Source: Liolophura sinensis | Lineage: Eukaryota; Mollusca; Polyplacophora; Chitonida; Chitonidae | Direction: 5' to 3' | Length of the DNA: 64,000 nt | Assembly (NCBI RefSeq): GCF_032854445.1 | Contig: NC_088295.1 | Coordinates: forward strand, 11,207,385 to 11,271,384 | In this document: in pieces, positions 1 to 13,300 of the stretch | Layout: each line of letters begins with the position of its first letter | Numbering within the stretch: position 1 is the stretch's first letter | Position numbers and translations under genes: made by a program | Notes under the pieces: generated by a model | The model's database searches: none | The model's input: only the letters and a program-made list of their open reading frames with translations | Told to the model about the DNA's origin: nothing

Positions 1-900
1 TTGGAGAGCGAACACCAGTTCTTGTCGGTTGGCTACAAGGTGTGGCCATTGCCTTACTCGACGCCCCATGATATCCCAAAGGTGTTCTATCCTGGGGAAT
101 GTGCAGGCCACGGTAAGATGTTGACGTTTGCGTCCAGGAAGTTCTGCACAACTCGAGCTGAATGGGGTCAGGCCTCATGCTGGTACAGGACACCACAGGG
201 CTGCTGTTGAAGGAATGGCAGGACAACAGAACGTAGAATTTCATCCATGTAACGTTGAGTTGTTAGGTTCCCGTAGATGATGACCAGTGGTGTCTGACCT
301 CTCCACATATCCCACCCCACACCATCACGCTGCCGCCACCAAATGGTACCACCTCCTGGGCGCATGATGCAGCCATTCGTTCACCTCTTCAGTGGTAAAC
401 TCTCTGTCTGCCATTGGCTCGGAACAGGCAGAAGCAGCTTTCATCCTTGAAAACAATACCTTGCCAATCACGTCGCTGCCAACGGCGTACAATTCGAGCC
501 CATCACCACCTCTGGCGACGATGTACGGCTGTCAACAACTGTCCTCTGAATGGTCGATAGGTCCTAATTCGGTGAGCCTCGAGTCTCCTTGACACGTTCT
601 GCCGACTGACCCCATGACCTAAGGCATTGATTGACGATGACGTCACTGTCAGGAAGCGATTCCTCAGGTGTAAGGTGCGCAGGTACCCGTCTTCTCTGGA
701 CGTAGTTACCCTAGGCCTGCCTGTTCTTGGCCTGTCTGATGTCTGCCCTGTCTGTGTCTAACGTTTAAGTTTGACACAGGTACAGGAGATCAGCCGACAG
801 TCCTTGCAATGTGGGCATGGGTGGCTCCCATGGATACCATACCCAGGGCCCTCTCGCTTTGTTCTGGAGTCAATCGAGGCATTACTTTGGTGGTTTTTAG
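1..900 (-). pseudogene. Tc1-like transposase remnant
   Basis: The reverse strand carries a decayed Tc1/mariner transposase. It starts at the ATG at 882-880 with MPRLTPEQSERALGM, followed by a stop about 30 codons in. Further along, in shifting frames, come the second helix-turn-helix (VSRQNVSRRLEAHRIRTYRP), RQDW-like and FKDESCF text with the first catalytic Asp, GQTPLVIIYGNL, DEILRSVVLPFLQQQP, an ARVVQNFLDAN stretch, and HLWDIMGRRVRQWPHL. The DLNPIE stretch just before HLWD is deleted. Several frameshifts and stops make it non-functional. The 3' part runs off the left edge. I could not place a terminal inverted repeat. It sits in the intron before exon w1. Confidence 0.88.
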
Positions 901-1235
901 TCAGTGTGTAAGTCCAGCACACTGTGTGTATCGTTTTTATACACTCATGCAGTTGCGGCCATCCATAGGTCCCACGATTTTTCAAATTTCTTCGTTGTCT
1001 CAAAACAAATTCGTGTGAGCATATATGACGCTTGTCGCACATGGGAATATGCTTCATACAATGTTTTCCTAGAATAATTTGGTATTAATTTGCTGAAAAG
1101 GCTGGTTAAATTTAACTCACAGAGTCGTAAAGTTTCTTTTGGCCGTCAGTTTATATATAGTCGGATTTTTACAGTTTAAACCTTCTTTTAAGCATTTTCC
1201 TGTAGATGAATCATAGATAAATCTGTCTTTTGCAG

Positions 1236-1347
1236 TTAATCGAAATTACTGTTGGATCCCAAATGGGTGAAGAGCTGAAAATTCAGAAATTGATAGAGAA
1301 GTTTTTCTTTGAATTGAGTAAAAGTGCTTCTAAGCTGACTTCAACAG
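1236..1347 (+). CDS. PRKDC: PRKDC exon w1
   Basis: Bordered by CTTTTGCAG and AG|GTAAGT; carry in 0, out 1. Encodes ...[17 protein letters not shown]..., matching the N-terminal helices near human residues 155-185. It is the first exon recognisable in the window, so the gene begins to the left. The following 1.85-kb intron has short ORFs on both strands (a 149-codon one on the minus strand at 2330-2779) with no recognisable family. Confidence 0.8.
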
Positions 1348-4300
1348 GTAAGTTTGACATTTTGGTGATCAATAATACATGCAATGATGAAGTCAATTGG
1401 GTCATTAAGGTTCAGTGTTTGAGTATCCTCTTATGAGGTCTTTATCCACTGTCTACCTCTTATATGAAATCTTGTTTTATATGATACACTGCTGCTATAT
1501 TCAGTATCAAGATTTTAAAGCCTTATTGATTTTAATGGTATAAAAGTCTGACAGCCTCTTGTTTACGAGAATCTTTGTGAGGCATCGCTTGTATATGAAC
1601 TGATATATGAGTGAATGCATAAAACCAAGCACTTGTCACTCTTGGTTGCTGCTTGCTTGTGTACAAAGAGATGTGACAGGCCAACGTCAAACAACGAGGG
1701 CTAATACAACATGGTGGAGAACACACTTTTATGGTAATCTATGTATCACATACCTTTATTTTTGCGGACTAAATGTTGAAAAGACACACGGTAGACCAAT
1801 TTGCTACAACTAGATAATGTGCGCTGACGAGATGTTGTTCATCTATAAATGAGCACAATTTCTTCAGTTTGAATATGATTATGTTCTTTTAAATTCTATT
1901 TCATTAGTTTCAATAGCAAAAATTCACGGGCTTAGACTATTACAAGGGGGCCACTTCACGCAATGCTTTCAAATCCCTACGCCAAGGGAATCACCTCACA
2001 TTCTGTTGTCAAGTGAGAGAGACGTGGGTTATGCTAGCAAATTTTCAACGTGCAATATGGTTCAAAGTCACATCTTGTTTGAAAGAAACGGCTGCATGAT
2101 GATGACTGGAATGGAAGTTTGGTTCTACAAGAGTGATGCAAAGTCTGCATTTATTGAAAATATTATCCTTGTGTGGCCGTGTAACCACTGATCGTTTGGC
2201 TGTAGCTCCAGTGACTCCACTGGAAAGTTTCAAAACGAGCAGTGAACATTGATCGTGAGCACTTGTGGAAATTAAAGATGAAACTACTGAGGACTTTGTG
2301 TTTAGGTAGGTTGCCTTTGCCTGACAAAGTTAAGGATTTTCACTACAAAAGTCAGTCAGACACGTTGCGGTGTGAACCATGCTTGATACAGAGAACAAGT
2401 TAATTTGGGAGCGGCCATCAAAGTTTGGGCAGTTTTGGTGTAAAAAGTTACATAAATTTCCTGCAGACTGTTGTTTCTTTGCGTGAAACTTGTCGTTTCT
2501 TTGTGTGATAAAACAAAGACCATTAAATGTGTTTTCTTTACAATTTAATGTTGTTGTAGTTACGTCTCTGCAAATTCCAATGTTAGTGTTCAGGGCTTTC
2601 GCCGGTAAAAAGCACTTTGAATGTAAACTGACACACAAAGTCAAATTCCACACGTGTATTCCATACAAGGATAGACACATAGACATTCCGCAACGCAAAA
2701 ACAAAATGCACCAGTCCACTCCTGCGCATGTCCACCAGGAAGTGGCAGCGGGAGTTGTGGTATTGTCAGTAGAAGCCATCTACCAGCAAGTTATCATAAA
2801 CATTGAAAGTAGTCCCTGTTTACAGAGGATGTATATGACAACCATCCTATATGGAAATATATAGAATGCCTCTGTTATGGTATATAATAAATATCAGATT
2901 TATTTACATTGTATCTCTCCACATAAAAGCAATGTTGAATAAACAAGAATTAAAATGAAACATCCCTCATGTTTATTGTGTGTGTTTTAGTTTTTAGTTT
3001 ACAGGATGCAACTTTGGATTTTAATGTGGCACAATTTCTTTGATATTAATTTTTATGGTCAGCTCTTGTTTTGTCTAATAAAGCTGTGAATCCCATGCCC
3101 AGCTAGTTTTCTAGTCCCAAATTGTCAAGGCCTATTAAATAAGATCAATTCACTTACGTGCAATTGAAGCGAAGTCATTAACCTATTTTGTTGACAGTGA
3201 AGCAGGGTATCTACATCTTACTGGGTGTTATCGCAGAGGTGTACCCAGAGTATATGGTGAAATATGCGGATAGACTAACTGGCCTCTATGTTAATGCAAT
3301 CAAAACTGAGGTAGGATTACTTTGCATGGGACAGACTGTTTTTTAAATTTATGAATCCATTTCATTTAGACATATTGTTGGCAAAAAATGTCACGAGTAT
3401 AAAATTTAATAAAATGACCAGATTTATTTTGATGTAAAAATGTACATCTTTGTACACTGTAAGGATTGAGGATTTATTGTATAAATATTGAGGATTTATT
3501 GTATAGATTTTGAGGATTTAATTACAGCTTGTCCATAGTTCTTGTACAGGTAACTGCACTCGTTCACATCTTATTGTCAGAATTATGATAAGTCATCAAG
3601 TGCTATAACTTTACTTGTCAATATACATATGTTTTGTAATTTCAGTTGTTTAATAGTTTTTGTTAGCCATGAAATGGTCATGAAGGTGTGCCTTTCTTAA
3701 CACGGGTTTTGTACCTGGCAGATGACGACCAAAGCTCGAAAAGCAGAGTTGACGGTGATAGCAGGCTGCCTGGAGGGATTGGCCTCATGTCTAGTGAACT
3801 TCACCCAGTCTGCAGAGGAAGGTGAGATCCTGGCTACAACACAAGGATAGATGTAGCCTTAGGCATCTTTGGTGGAAACATTACCTCATCCTCGTATTCA
3901 TGGATCTGGCATAGTCGGAAGATGTGTCATGACTTAGATATAAAAACTGACAAAACTTGCTCTTACTGGGTTGGTGTGCAGTATGAACAGGTTAAGGTAC
4001 AGGTGGGGTGCAGGTGTGATCTAGAGATTAGGGACACTAGTGTGGCATTCAGACAGGAGATGTAGATTCAAACCCAGCCTGCGGCAGGCGAATTGTAGAT
4101 TCCTCCACTCTTTGGTGCACGTGGAACTTTGGTGACAATAAGTGATTGATGATACCATTTGCACAGTCTCATGTTCATTGAAGACCACTTGTCTTTCACC
4201 AATATAATATGCATATGTGTATGACGTGTGGAAAACTTGCCAGTCAGGGGTTTATGCATGGCACTCTGGTTTCTGCCCGCATAGAAATGATTGCCATAGT

Positions 4301-7300
4301 ACAAGTGAAAATTTTTTGACTATCACTCATGCGTGAAATAAAGAAATAAATTAAGGTAAAGGACTGCTGCCAAATACCATTGTGCTCACTTTAATTTATG
4401 GGAGATTAGTTGCTATTGTAAATAAAATTTGTTCCGTAATATTTGGACTTCGGCTTTTTAAAGTAATGACTATGGTTTACTTCATTAATTATGCACAATC
4501 TTTTGCTGAATTCAGCAACTGGATGTTTCTAACATAAGTTTTTCAGTACTGATCATTTTGAAACAGAAATTCCACTGTGTGATTTGCAGATAATTGATGC
4601 ATTTTTTTCTTGCCAGGCGCCAAACACGCGTATGAAATCTTCCGCTTCTCTCGGTCAGCCATTGACCCAGAACTAGACGTGACTCGGTACAGCATGCCAA
4701 AGGCGGGGCTAAAGCTGCTTGCCAGGCATGCTTCCCAGTTCTGCCAGTACCTGATTGAGGATTATGAGGTGTGATATGTTGAAATGTGGTCCTTCTTACC
4801 TCTATTCTTATTGTCTGTTTAGGTGCAATAATTTTGTCTTTAACATCCACAGATTGCCAAAATCAGAGTTGTACGAAATCAGTGAATTTGTTAATTGTGT
4901 TTCATGATGATTTGGTTTGAAAATTTGTTGAAGTTATTCTTGTTCTCGTTAAGAGCTTGTGTTTGAATAGAAAGGAGATAAGGAAAGGAGGTCATAAATA
5001 GTTTTGTAGTTTTCTGAAATGTTGACAGTATTGACTCTACGTTGTACCTGTGATTGATGTTTAAGGGAATGTATGAAAAGTTCCACTTCTGGAGCCATCA
5101 TCACAACAGGGATATGTCTCACCTGGGAAGCATGGCCATGGAGTCTTTCCTCTCACAGGTAACTATTATGAGAACTTTGATTAAAGTACTCATGTATAAC
5201 AGTACCTTAGCAGAAATAAATGCTTTTCATCCTGGGCACAGTTATGTTATAATGTTCCAGTGAGCTAAGTAGGGGAGTTTCAAGTTCAAAATCATATTGC
5301 TTGAATTAAAAAAAGAAAAAGAAAGTCCTTCTGTATCAGGTAACCTGTCAAAAATGTTATAGTCATCTATTTTGGATTATGTTACTATGGGCATCTGAAA
5401 AAAAATTCAGAAAAGGTATTTAGAGTAGATAAACAAAGGGGAAAATTGAGGAGCTGATTATTCATGTAGGTATCATTTTGGTCTCAGTACATGACGAGAC
5501 AGATGATGGGTAAATTAATCTCAGCAGAAATGGCCTAAAATGTTTTTTACCTCAAAATGCTGTATTGACAGAAGGTTAACCCTTGTCCTTATTGTAGTTA
5601 TATATTCAAGATTTCAGAAATGCTGACTCAGCGGGCTAAGGAAGGCACTAAGGAAGGAGCCATATTTAAGGTTAGTTTGCACAAATACATATATGACAGG
5701 AATGCCATACTTTACAGCTTGCTTTAGAATAAATTGTCCAATGTATTGCTTGGCAAAAACAGTTTTGGTGCCTGACTGTATTCACTGACATAAAATACTG
5801 TACATTTTAATTATCCTACCATGAATGAATTTCCAGCTGCTATTCAGAAAATTGGACTGACAAATGATCATTCTGTTTGTAGTTTTTCATCAAAAAGTTC
5901 CGCACTGTGATGGATGACACATCTGCAAGCTCCAAGCAGATTTCTCTGGCCATCAAAGGTTATGGTTTGTTGGCAGCAGTAAGTGTGATTGTGACTCACT
6001 GTCTGACATGTTTAGCTGGCTACACCAGTCAGAGACAAATATCAAATACGATTGAATAACATATTAGCATACATTTCTAGGGCCCCGTTTTCTGTAAATA
6101 GTTATCTTACTTTGTTTCCTTAATCTACTAGCTCTTTCGGTACAAAAGTTAAAAACGATTGGTACAGCAGATAACCAAACAAAGATGTATGTTAGACATA
6201 TGAATGTTTTTAGAAGATTGTACATGTGCGGTAGCATACCAGAGTGCTAGGATGTTTGAATAATGAAGGTTTTGTCATTGTTTTACTTTCACTTTAGCCC
6301 TGCAAATTGTTCCTCACCTCTGCTGATGTACAGTACATGTTCAGTGAGATGATTCAGAAGAGTGAACAACAGTTTATCAGGTATATAGAGGCTGCTCATA
6401 TACCTAGAGGTAATATGTACACTTGACTGTTTTAACCAGTGCTGCTGTGGGTTGTTCTTGAAGTAGAATGTAGCCAGTGGCAGTGTGATTTAGTAGAGTG
6501 TCTGCCTCAGTAAAGTATGTGTATTTACAATCTTGTTACCTTCTTTGGTTTGCACTCAATATATGGTGAGACCTGAAGATCAAGGTATTGGTATACTTCG
6601 TCATGTTTGGTGTCTTGGCAGGGCTTTTCTGTGAGGCGGCATTTATTAAAGTTGACATCAAGCCACAATAGTAATACGATCAATAGAAATGATGTTATAA
6701 ACAAGTAAAGAAAGCACATGTAGGTGTCTCATTCTCACCTTACATTTGGTGCACATATGTTTGTAGATCTGTAACACAATCAAGGTTGTTTTTTGATTGT
6801 TCTGTACTTATGACATTACTGCAGCAACACAGATGGCCTAGATGACAAACTGGTCAGCTTACCAAGTTACCTGGATGCCTTAGCTAACATAGTTAAGGAA
6901 GTGGATGAGGTGAGACATGAAGAATGATTCATGAATTAACTTTTTCCATCAGGGGTCAGGCTTAAATTCTGAAACCTGTCTTGGCTTAATACAAAGCTAA
7001 TGAGACTTTAGTCTAGAATCAATACGGGGCTTAACCTCTAATACACTTTTAAACAACTGTATCGGCCCGGATAGCACAGTTGGTAGAGTGTCCGCTTCGG
7101 GACCGGTAGATCCAGGATCCATCCTTGATCGAGTCACACCTAAGACTTTAAAAGAGGAAGTTGTAACTTCCTCGCTTGGCGTTCAGCATGAAGGGGATAG
7201 TGCAACGAGTGGTTGACCCGTATCGGTATAATGGCTCGGGCGGGGCGTCTTACTTGCCTTCGGTAAATCTTCTCAGTGAAGCAGCACTAAATAAAAGAGC

Positions 7301-10300
7301 GGTGGAAATCTGTCCTGCAACAAGGAGGCACATTACACGTACATGCACCCTAATGATTCCTTCGTCATCATATGACTGAAAAATTGTTGAGTACGACGTT
7401 AAACCCCAAGCACTCACTCACTCACTTTAAACAACTGTGCCCTGAATGCTATTACAGACAGACTGAAGATGATACACATCCCCTCTTATCTTTAAACACT
7501 GAGGCACTATGAGTAGGGTGTGACCAGATTATGCCTGGTTCATCATATCTATTACCTACAGAAATGTTAATTTGATGTTGAAGACCCAAATATACATCTA
7601 CAGAGCTTGAATATTACAGACCAAAACGACAATAAATCATCACTTCATTAATTCACGATTTTTTGCCTTGCAGATCTCCGAGACATTTGTAAGTTCTCTG
7701 GAAAGGCTCTTGGTGCTGATGATAGAGAATTACCCTAATGTGCACCGCAAGATACAGTTCCTCTGTAGTTTGTCAATTCTCAGGGTTCTGCTGGCTGTTC
7801 AGCCTAAAGGAGCTACTTACAGTCAGCTCTTAGCAGGCACAGGTAATGTTAAAAATGTTAAAAGTAAATTTTGTTGGATTGAAATAATTCATAGCTATGA
7901 GCATCTGGGTTTCTCGAAAGGACCAGGAGGTGATAAATAACATGGAGCTATATGAGAGAAATGCTGAGTTTTGCTGAATTCTAAAGTTTAAAGGACCACA
8001 AGACGGTGAAACTATCATATTTGAAGGTTAGCCATATTCTGGTTAATTTTCCAGAAAAAAATTCATACCTAAAAAGCTATATTTTTCATTATTCATGCTA
8101 AAGTCTTATTCAAGGCCTAGGGGGACCTCCGTGGAACAGTTGGTTAGAATGCTAGCGCAGCATAAAGACCCACTAGCCTCTCACCACTATGGTCGCTGTG
8201 AGTTCCAGCTCATGCTGGCTTCCTCTCCGGCTGTATGTGGGAAGGTCTACTGTGGAGTTTCCCCCGGGCTTTTCCCAATATCCACCCACCATAGTGCTGG
8301 CCGCTGTCGTATAAGTGAAATATTCTTGAGTACGGCGTAAAACACCAATCAAATAAATAAGTAAATAAATATTCAAGGCCTATCTTGCCTGGGTTAAGTT
8401 TTGGTTTGTTTTCACCACTAGTCACATGACTAAAGAGTTTGTTGATGATTGGCTCAGAGGAGCTATGGCATCTCTGCAAAACTATGAAGATCTCCAACTG
8501 GCTTTGCCTGGTTTCCTCCCACCATAATGCTGGCAGCCATCGTATGAGTGAAATATTCTTGAGTACGGAGTAAAACACCAATGAAATAAATAAATTAAAC
8601 TATGAATAGTGAAAACAGTGGCCTCTGTGGCCCAGTGGATAGTGTGCTAGGACAGCATAGTGACTCAATGCTTTCGACGGGAGGTCCTCTCCAGCTCATG
8701 CTGACATCCTCTCCGGCCACATGTGGGAAAGTCTGCCAACAAACTGCAGAGTCCCCTGAGCTCTGCCTGGTTTCCTCCCACCATAATGCTGGCTATATTC
8801 ATGTATTAAAATAAAATTTCCTTAAGTAGGGCATAAACCACCAGTTAAATAACTAAATCAAAGAATAGTAATATTTTATTTCTGATTAGAAATCATTGAC
8901 AAAACTTTGTTATGATTACGAATCGGTCAGATTCTTATTCAGTCAGATTTTCTATCTAACATTGTATCTTTATGACATGGGCCAGTCTGGCCAATTTTAT
9001 ATATCCTATTGTTGAACACAGACTGGCCAATCAATTTTTTAACATCTTATCTTGCATTATAACATGGATCATTCCTTTAGGGGCTGAGAGCAAGTCGAAA
9101 ACAACATTATGTCACAGCTAAGTCTGATCTCCTGTATATATGAAAATGCATTAGTTGCTGACCAGTGATTGTGTGTCTTAAGTATGTTTTACCTGTTCAG
9201 TGTACCAAGGAGTTATTCGCATGTGCTCCCACCCCGTGGCGCTGGACACTAGCCAGACTGACCAGCTGACCGGTGAATTGCCTGAAGGAGACAGAGTGGT
9301 CAGACAGATCTCTTACAAGGACTATCTCAGCCTGTGGTCAGCCATGTTGGATTGCCCAAGTAGTAAGGTCTGCATCACGAGACGTGTAATGGAACTTGAT
9401 TGCTCTTTATCATGTTTGGTTTCATAATTATGTAATGTCATATGCATGTTTTTTGGCTCATGTGGAATTAATTCTACCAGAGGCTGATATTTGCAGGATG
9501 TGTAGGATAATTACTACATGTGTAGGATAATTACTACATGTGTAGGATAATTACTACATGATCATCAAGACTGTGTGTGTTCCACGAAGATGTGTGAACA
9601 TCTCGTTATCTGAGGTCGGGCTGTGGTATCAGCCGAGCTCGATGTTGATACATCATCACGGATCACACACTGTCATGATAATCTCTATGTATCAACATCT
9701 CGTTATCTGAGGTCGGGCTGTGGTATCAGCCGAGCTCGATGTTGATACATCATCACGGATCACGCACTGTCATGATAATCTCTGTATCAACATCTCGTTA
9801 TCTGAGGTCGGGCTGTGGTATCAGCCGAGCTCGATGTTGATACATCATCACGGATCACGCACTGTCATGATAATCTCTATTTATCAGCATCTCGTTATCT
9901 GAGGTCGGGCTGTGGTATCAGCCGAGCTCGATGTTGATACATCATCACGGATCACACACTGTCATGATAATCTCTATTTATCAGCATCTCGTTATCTGAG
10001 GTCGGGCTGTGGTATCAGCCGAGCTCGATGTTGATACATCATCACGGATCACACACTGTCATGATAATCTCTATTTATCAGCATCTCGTTATCTGAGGTC
10101 GGGCTGTGGTATCAGCCGAGCTCGATGTTGATACATCATCACGGATCACACACTGTCATGATAATCTCTATGTATCAACATCTCGTTATCTGAGGTCGGG
10201 CTGTGGTATCAGCCGAGCTCGATGGTGATACATCATCACGGATCACGCACTGTCATGATAATCTCTATTTATCAGCATCTCGTTATCTGAGGTCGGGCTG

Positions 10301-13300
10301 TGGTATCAGCCGAGCTCGATGTTGATACATCATCACGGATCACACACTGTCATGATAATCTCTATGTATCAACATCTCGTTATCTGAGGTCGGGCTGTGG
10401 TATCAGCCGAGCTCGATGTTGATACATCATCACGGATCACGCACTGTCATGATAATCTCTATGTATCAACATCTCGTTATCTGAGGTCGGGCTGTGGTAT
10501 CAGCCGAGCTCGATGTTGATACATCATCACGGATCATGCACTGTCATGATAATCTCTTTGTATTTGTAAACTTCTTGAATCATGTTTTATTTATTTATTT
10601 ATTTGATTGGTGTTTTATGCCATACTCAAGTATTACACTTATACGACGGTGGCCATCATTATGGTGGGCGGAAACCGGGCAGAGCCAGAGAGAAACCCAC
10701 GCCCATCCGCAGGTTGCTGGTAGACCTTCCCACGTACGTCTTCATGCAACTCCTACAAGGCCAACTTATTATTATTATTTTATCGTGAGACATGGTTATA
10801 GCAAGTCCAGAGCCTGGTGTCATTCTCTCATCTCGTCTTCTTGTTTGATCTAACACCTGTTTTTGGCCATAGGATTTGGCCAAGTCTGGAATAGGGATTG
10901 AGGAAAGGACCACGTTGGCTGAAGGCCTGCACGATGAGCTGGTTATGTCAGTGTTAAAGATGCTCAATAAACTGGACTTGTCCTCTTCTGCTCAGCATGG
11001 CGAACAGGTATAATAGACTCTTAAACTCTAACTTCTCATTGGTTTGTCTGTACGTTTGTCTGTATGTATACCCAGTGATAAGGAACTTAAGTTTGAAATT
11101 TTAAATTATTTTGTAATATTTACAATAGAGAAAATAGAGCTCAAAATACATGTACAAAAAATTTATCAAGTAGTTGTTGTATTTCATAATGAGAAAACAT
11201 GATACAGAGAGTGCGTGCTGTGGGGTGGGACATTTCATACTGTGGGGTGGGACATTTCATAAATGAGGAAACAATACAGATAGTGCATGCTGTGGGGTGG
11301 GACATTTCATACTGTGGGGTGGGACATTTCATAAATGAGGAAACAATACAGATTGTGCATGCTTTGGGATGGGACATTTCATATTGTGGGGTGGGACATT
11401 TCATAAATGAGGAAACAATACAGATAGTGCATGCTTTGGGGTGGGACATTTCATATTGTGGGGTGGGACGTTTCATAAATGAGGAAACAATACAGATAGT
11501 GCATGCTGTGGGGTGGGACATTTCATACTGTGGGTTGGGACATTTCATATATGAGGAAACAATACAGAAAGTGCATGCTTTGGGGTGGGACATTTCTTAA
11601 GTGAGGAAACAATACAGATAGTGCATGCTGTGGGGTGGGACATTTCATAATGAGGAAACATAATACATATGGTGTGTGCTGTAGGTTGGGACATCTGGAA
11701 TTGTCAGCTTCAGAGAAGTGATATTCAGCGATGACAAAGCTTGAGTCGAGCATAAATTGTCCAGAACTGACAGTTCCTGATGTCCCACCCATAGCATGCA
11801 CCATATGTTTTATTATACCAAAAAAAACAGTACCTTTTCGAGTTGTACTTTAAATTGCCAAATTTGTATGTCATTAAGGGATCTATAGCCACCATCAGGC
11901 TGTTTACTTTATGAACAAGCAGACACCAAAGAGCTCTCAGGGAGATAACTGCTGTGGAATAAACCCACGTGAATGTGACATTGCATTCCTTGGCGTCCGT
12001 GATTGTTGTACATCGTGTTGTGCAGAGTATCATGTGACCATCTCTCAACCAGTGGAAACCGAGAATTACCCCATGGGGAGTAATAATATCTTATACTACA
12101 TGTACCTGTGTACCTGACCTTGTTATAATGCTATGTTAACATGTGATATTATATGTACATACTGCTCATGGACATGGTTAAGCCTAAAACTGTAATCAAA
12201 TTCATAAAAACCTTCAGGTTACTACCATCTGGTAAACAATCCATGACTTTGCCAATGTGTGATGTATTTTTAGCCAGAGGCAGGCTTGAGTGAAGAGTCT
12301 GGGATGACCAGTGAAGCTGACCAGCCCACAGCTGAACTGACCACAGCTGACCCTCTCTCTGGTATACATGCCAACAAACCTAAAGACTTCCAGCTCTTTA
12401 TCAACCTTGTGGAATTCTCCAGGTATTGTGCTGTTCTAGTCATAGGAGGCATACTATAGTTTTCTATACATCTATGTATTCCAAGATGGCTGCCATTAAA
12501 ATTTTGTTTACTGTATTTGAATGTTCTCTGCATCCATTGTGTGTCTCTGTTGGATATGGCTGTGTGGATTGTCTGTTAAAGATTTCCTGCACCCTGAGTT
12601 CAGATTTGTGCAGTAGTTTGAGCTTGTTTTTTTGACTTCCATTTGACCGCCAAATAGCTACCATGGCCATTTGCAGTCTGATGGATCCAGATGTTGACAG
12701 TGAGTCGCCTCAGTTTGTAATGGTAATTTCACATTTTCAGGGATCTCTTTCCCGGAAAGCATTACTCCTGTTTTAAGAAGTGGGTGTTCCCATTTGGTTA
12801 TGCCATTATCCTGCAGTCAACCAAGTAAGTTAGTTCCTGGATCTGAAAAGGATGACTCCACTCCAGAATACTGGATATGGAAGTTTTTAGAAAGAGATTG
12901 TTTTTTATCATTTTAAATTTTCAGAGGATTGACAGTGATCCTGATTTGAGATATAGCATGACATCTTTTCTACTAAATATCGGTTGCATTTAATGTATGC
13001 TTGTAAATGTAGGACTCATGATAGCAAGATAACTATCCTTTCCTCGTACATGTGGTGTGTTACTCTTACTTAGCGATGACCTTGAAATGGATGAATATTA
13101 TTTTGTTTCTATCCCAGGCTTCCTTTGGTCAGTGGATTTTATAAATTGCTAGCCATGTGCATGAAAATATCCACCAAACTGGATCTGTTCAAGGTATGTC
13201 AATCTCACCAGTATCAGTGCACGTTTCTGTTCGTATTTATTTGTTCGATAATTTTATGGAATATGAATCTAAACTGCATGGCATATGGCCAATCAACCAG

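Noticed and set aside
1-900. An active Tc1 transposon
   Set aside because: Early stop codon, several frameshifts and loss of the DLNPIE stretch show a dead copy.
2330-2864. Overlapping 149-codon (-) and 124-codon (+) ORFs in the intron after w1
   Set aside because: No recognisable motif or splice context, and no similarity I know to transposon proteins. Could be part of an unknown repeat, but unsupported as a gene.
11141-11600. ORFs of 133 and 150 codons (Cys-rich periodic)
   Set aside because: A product of the 72-bp minisatellite.
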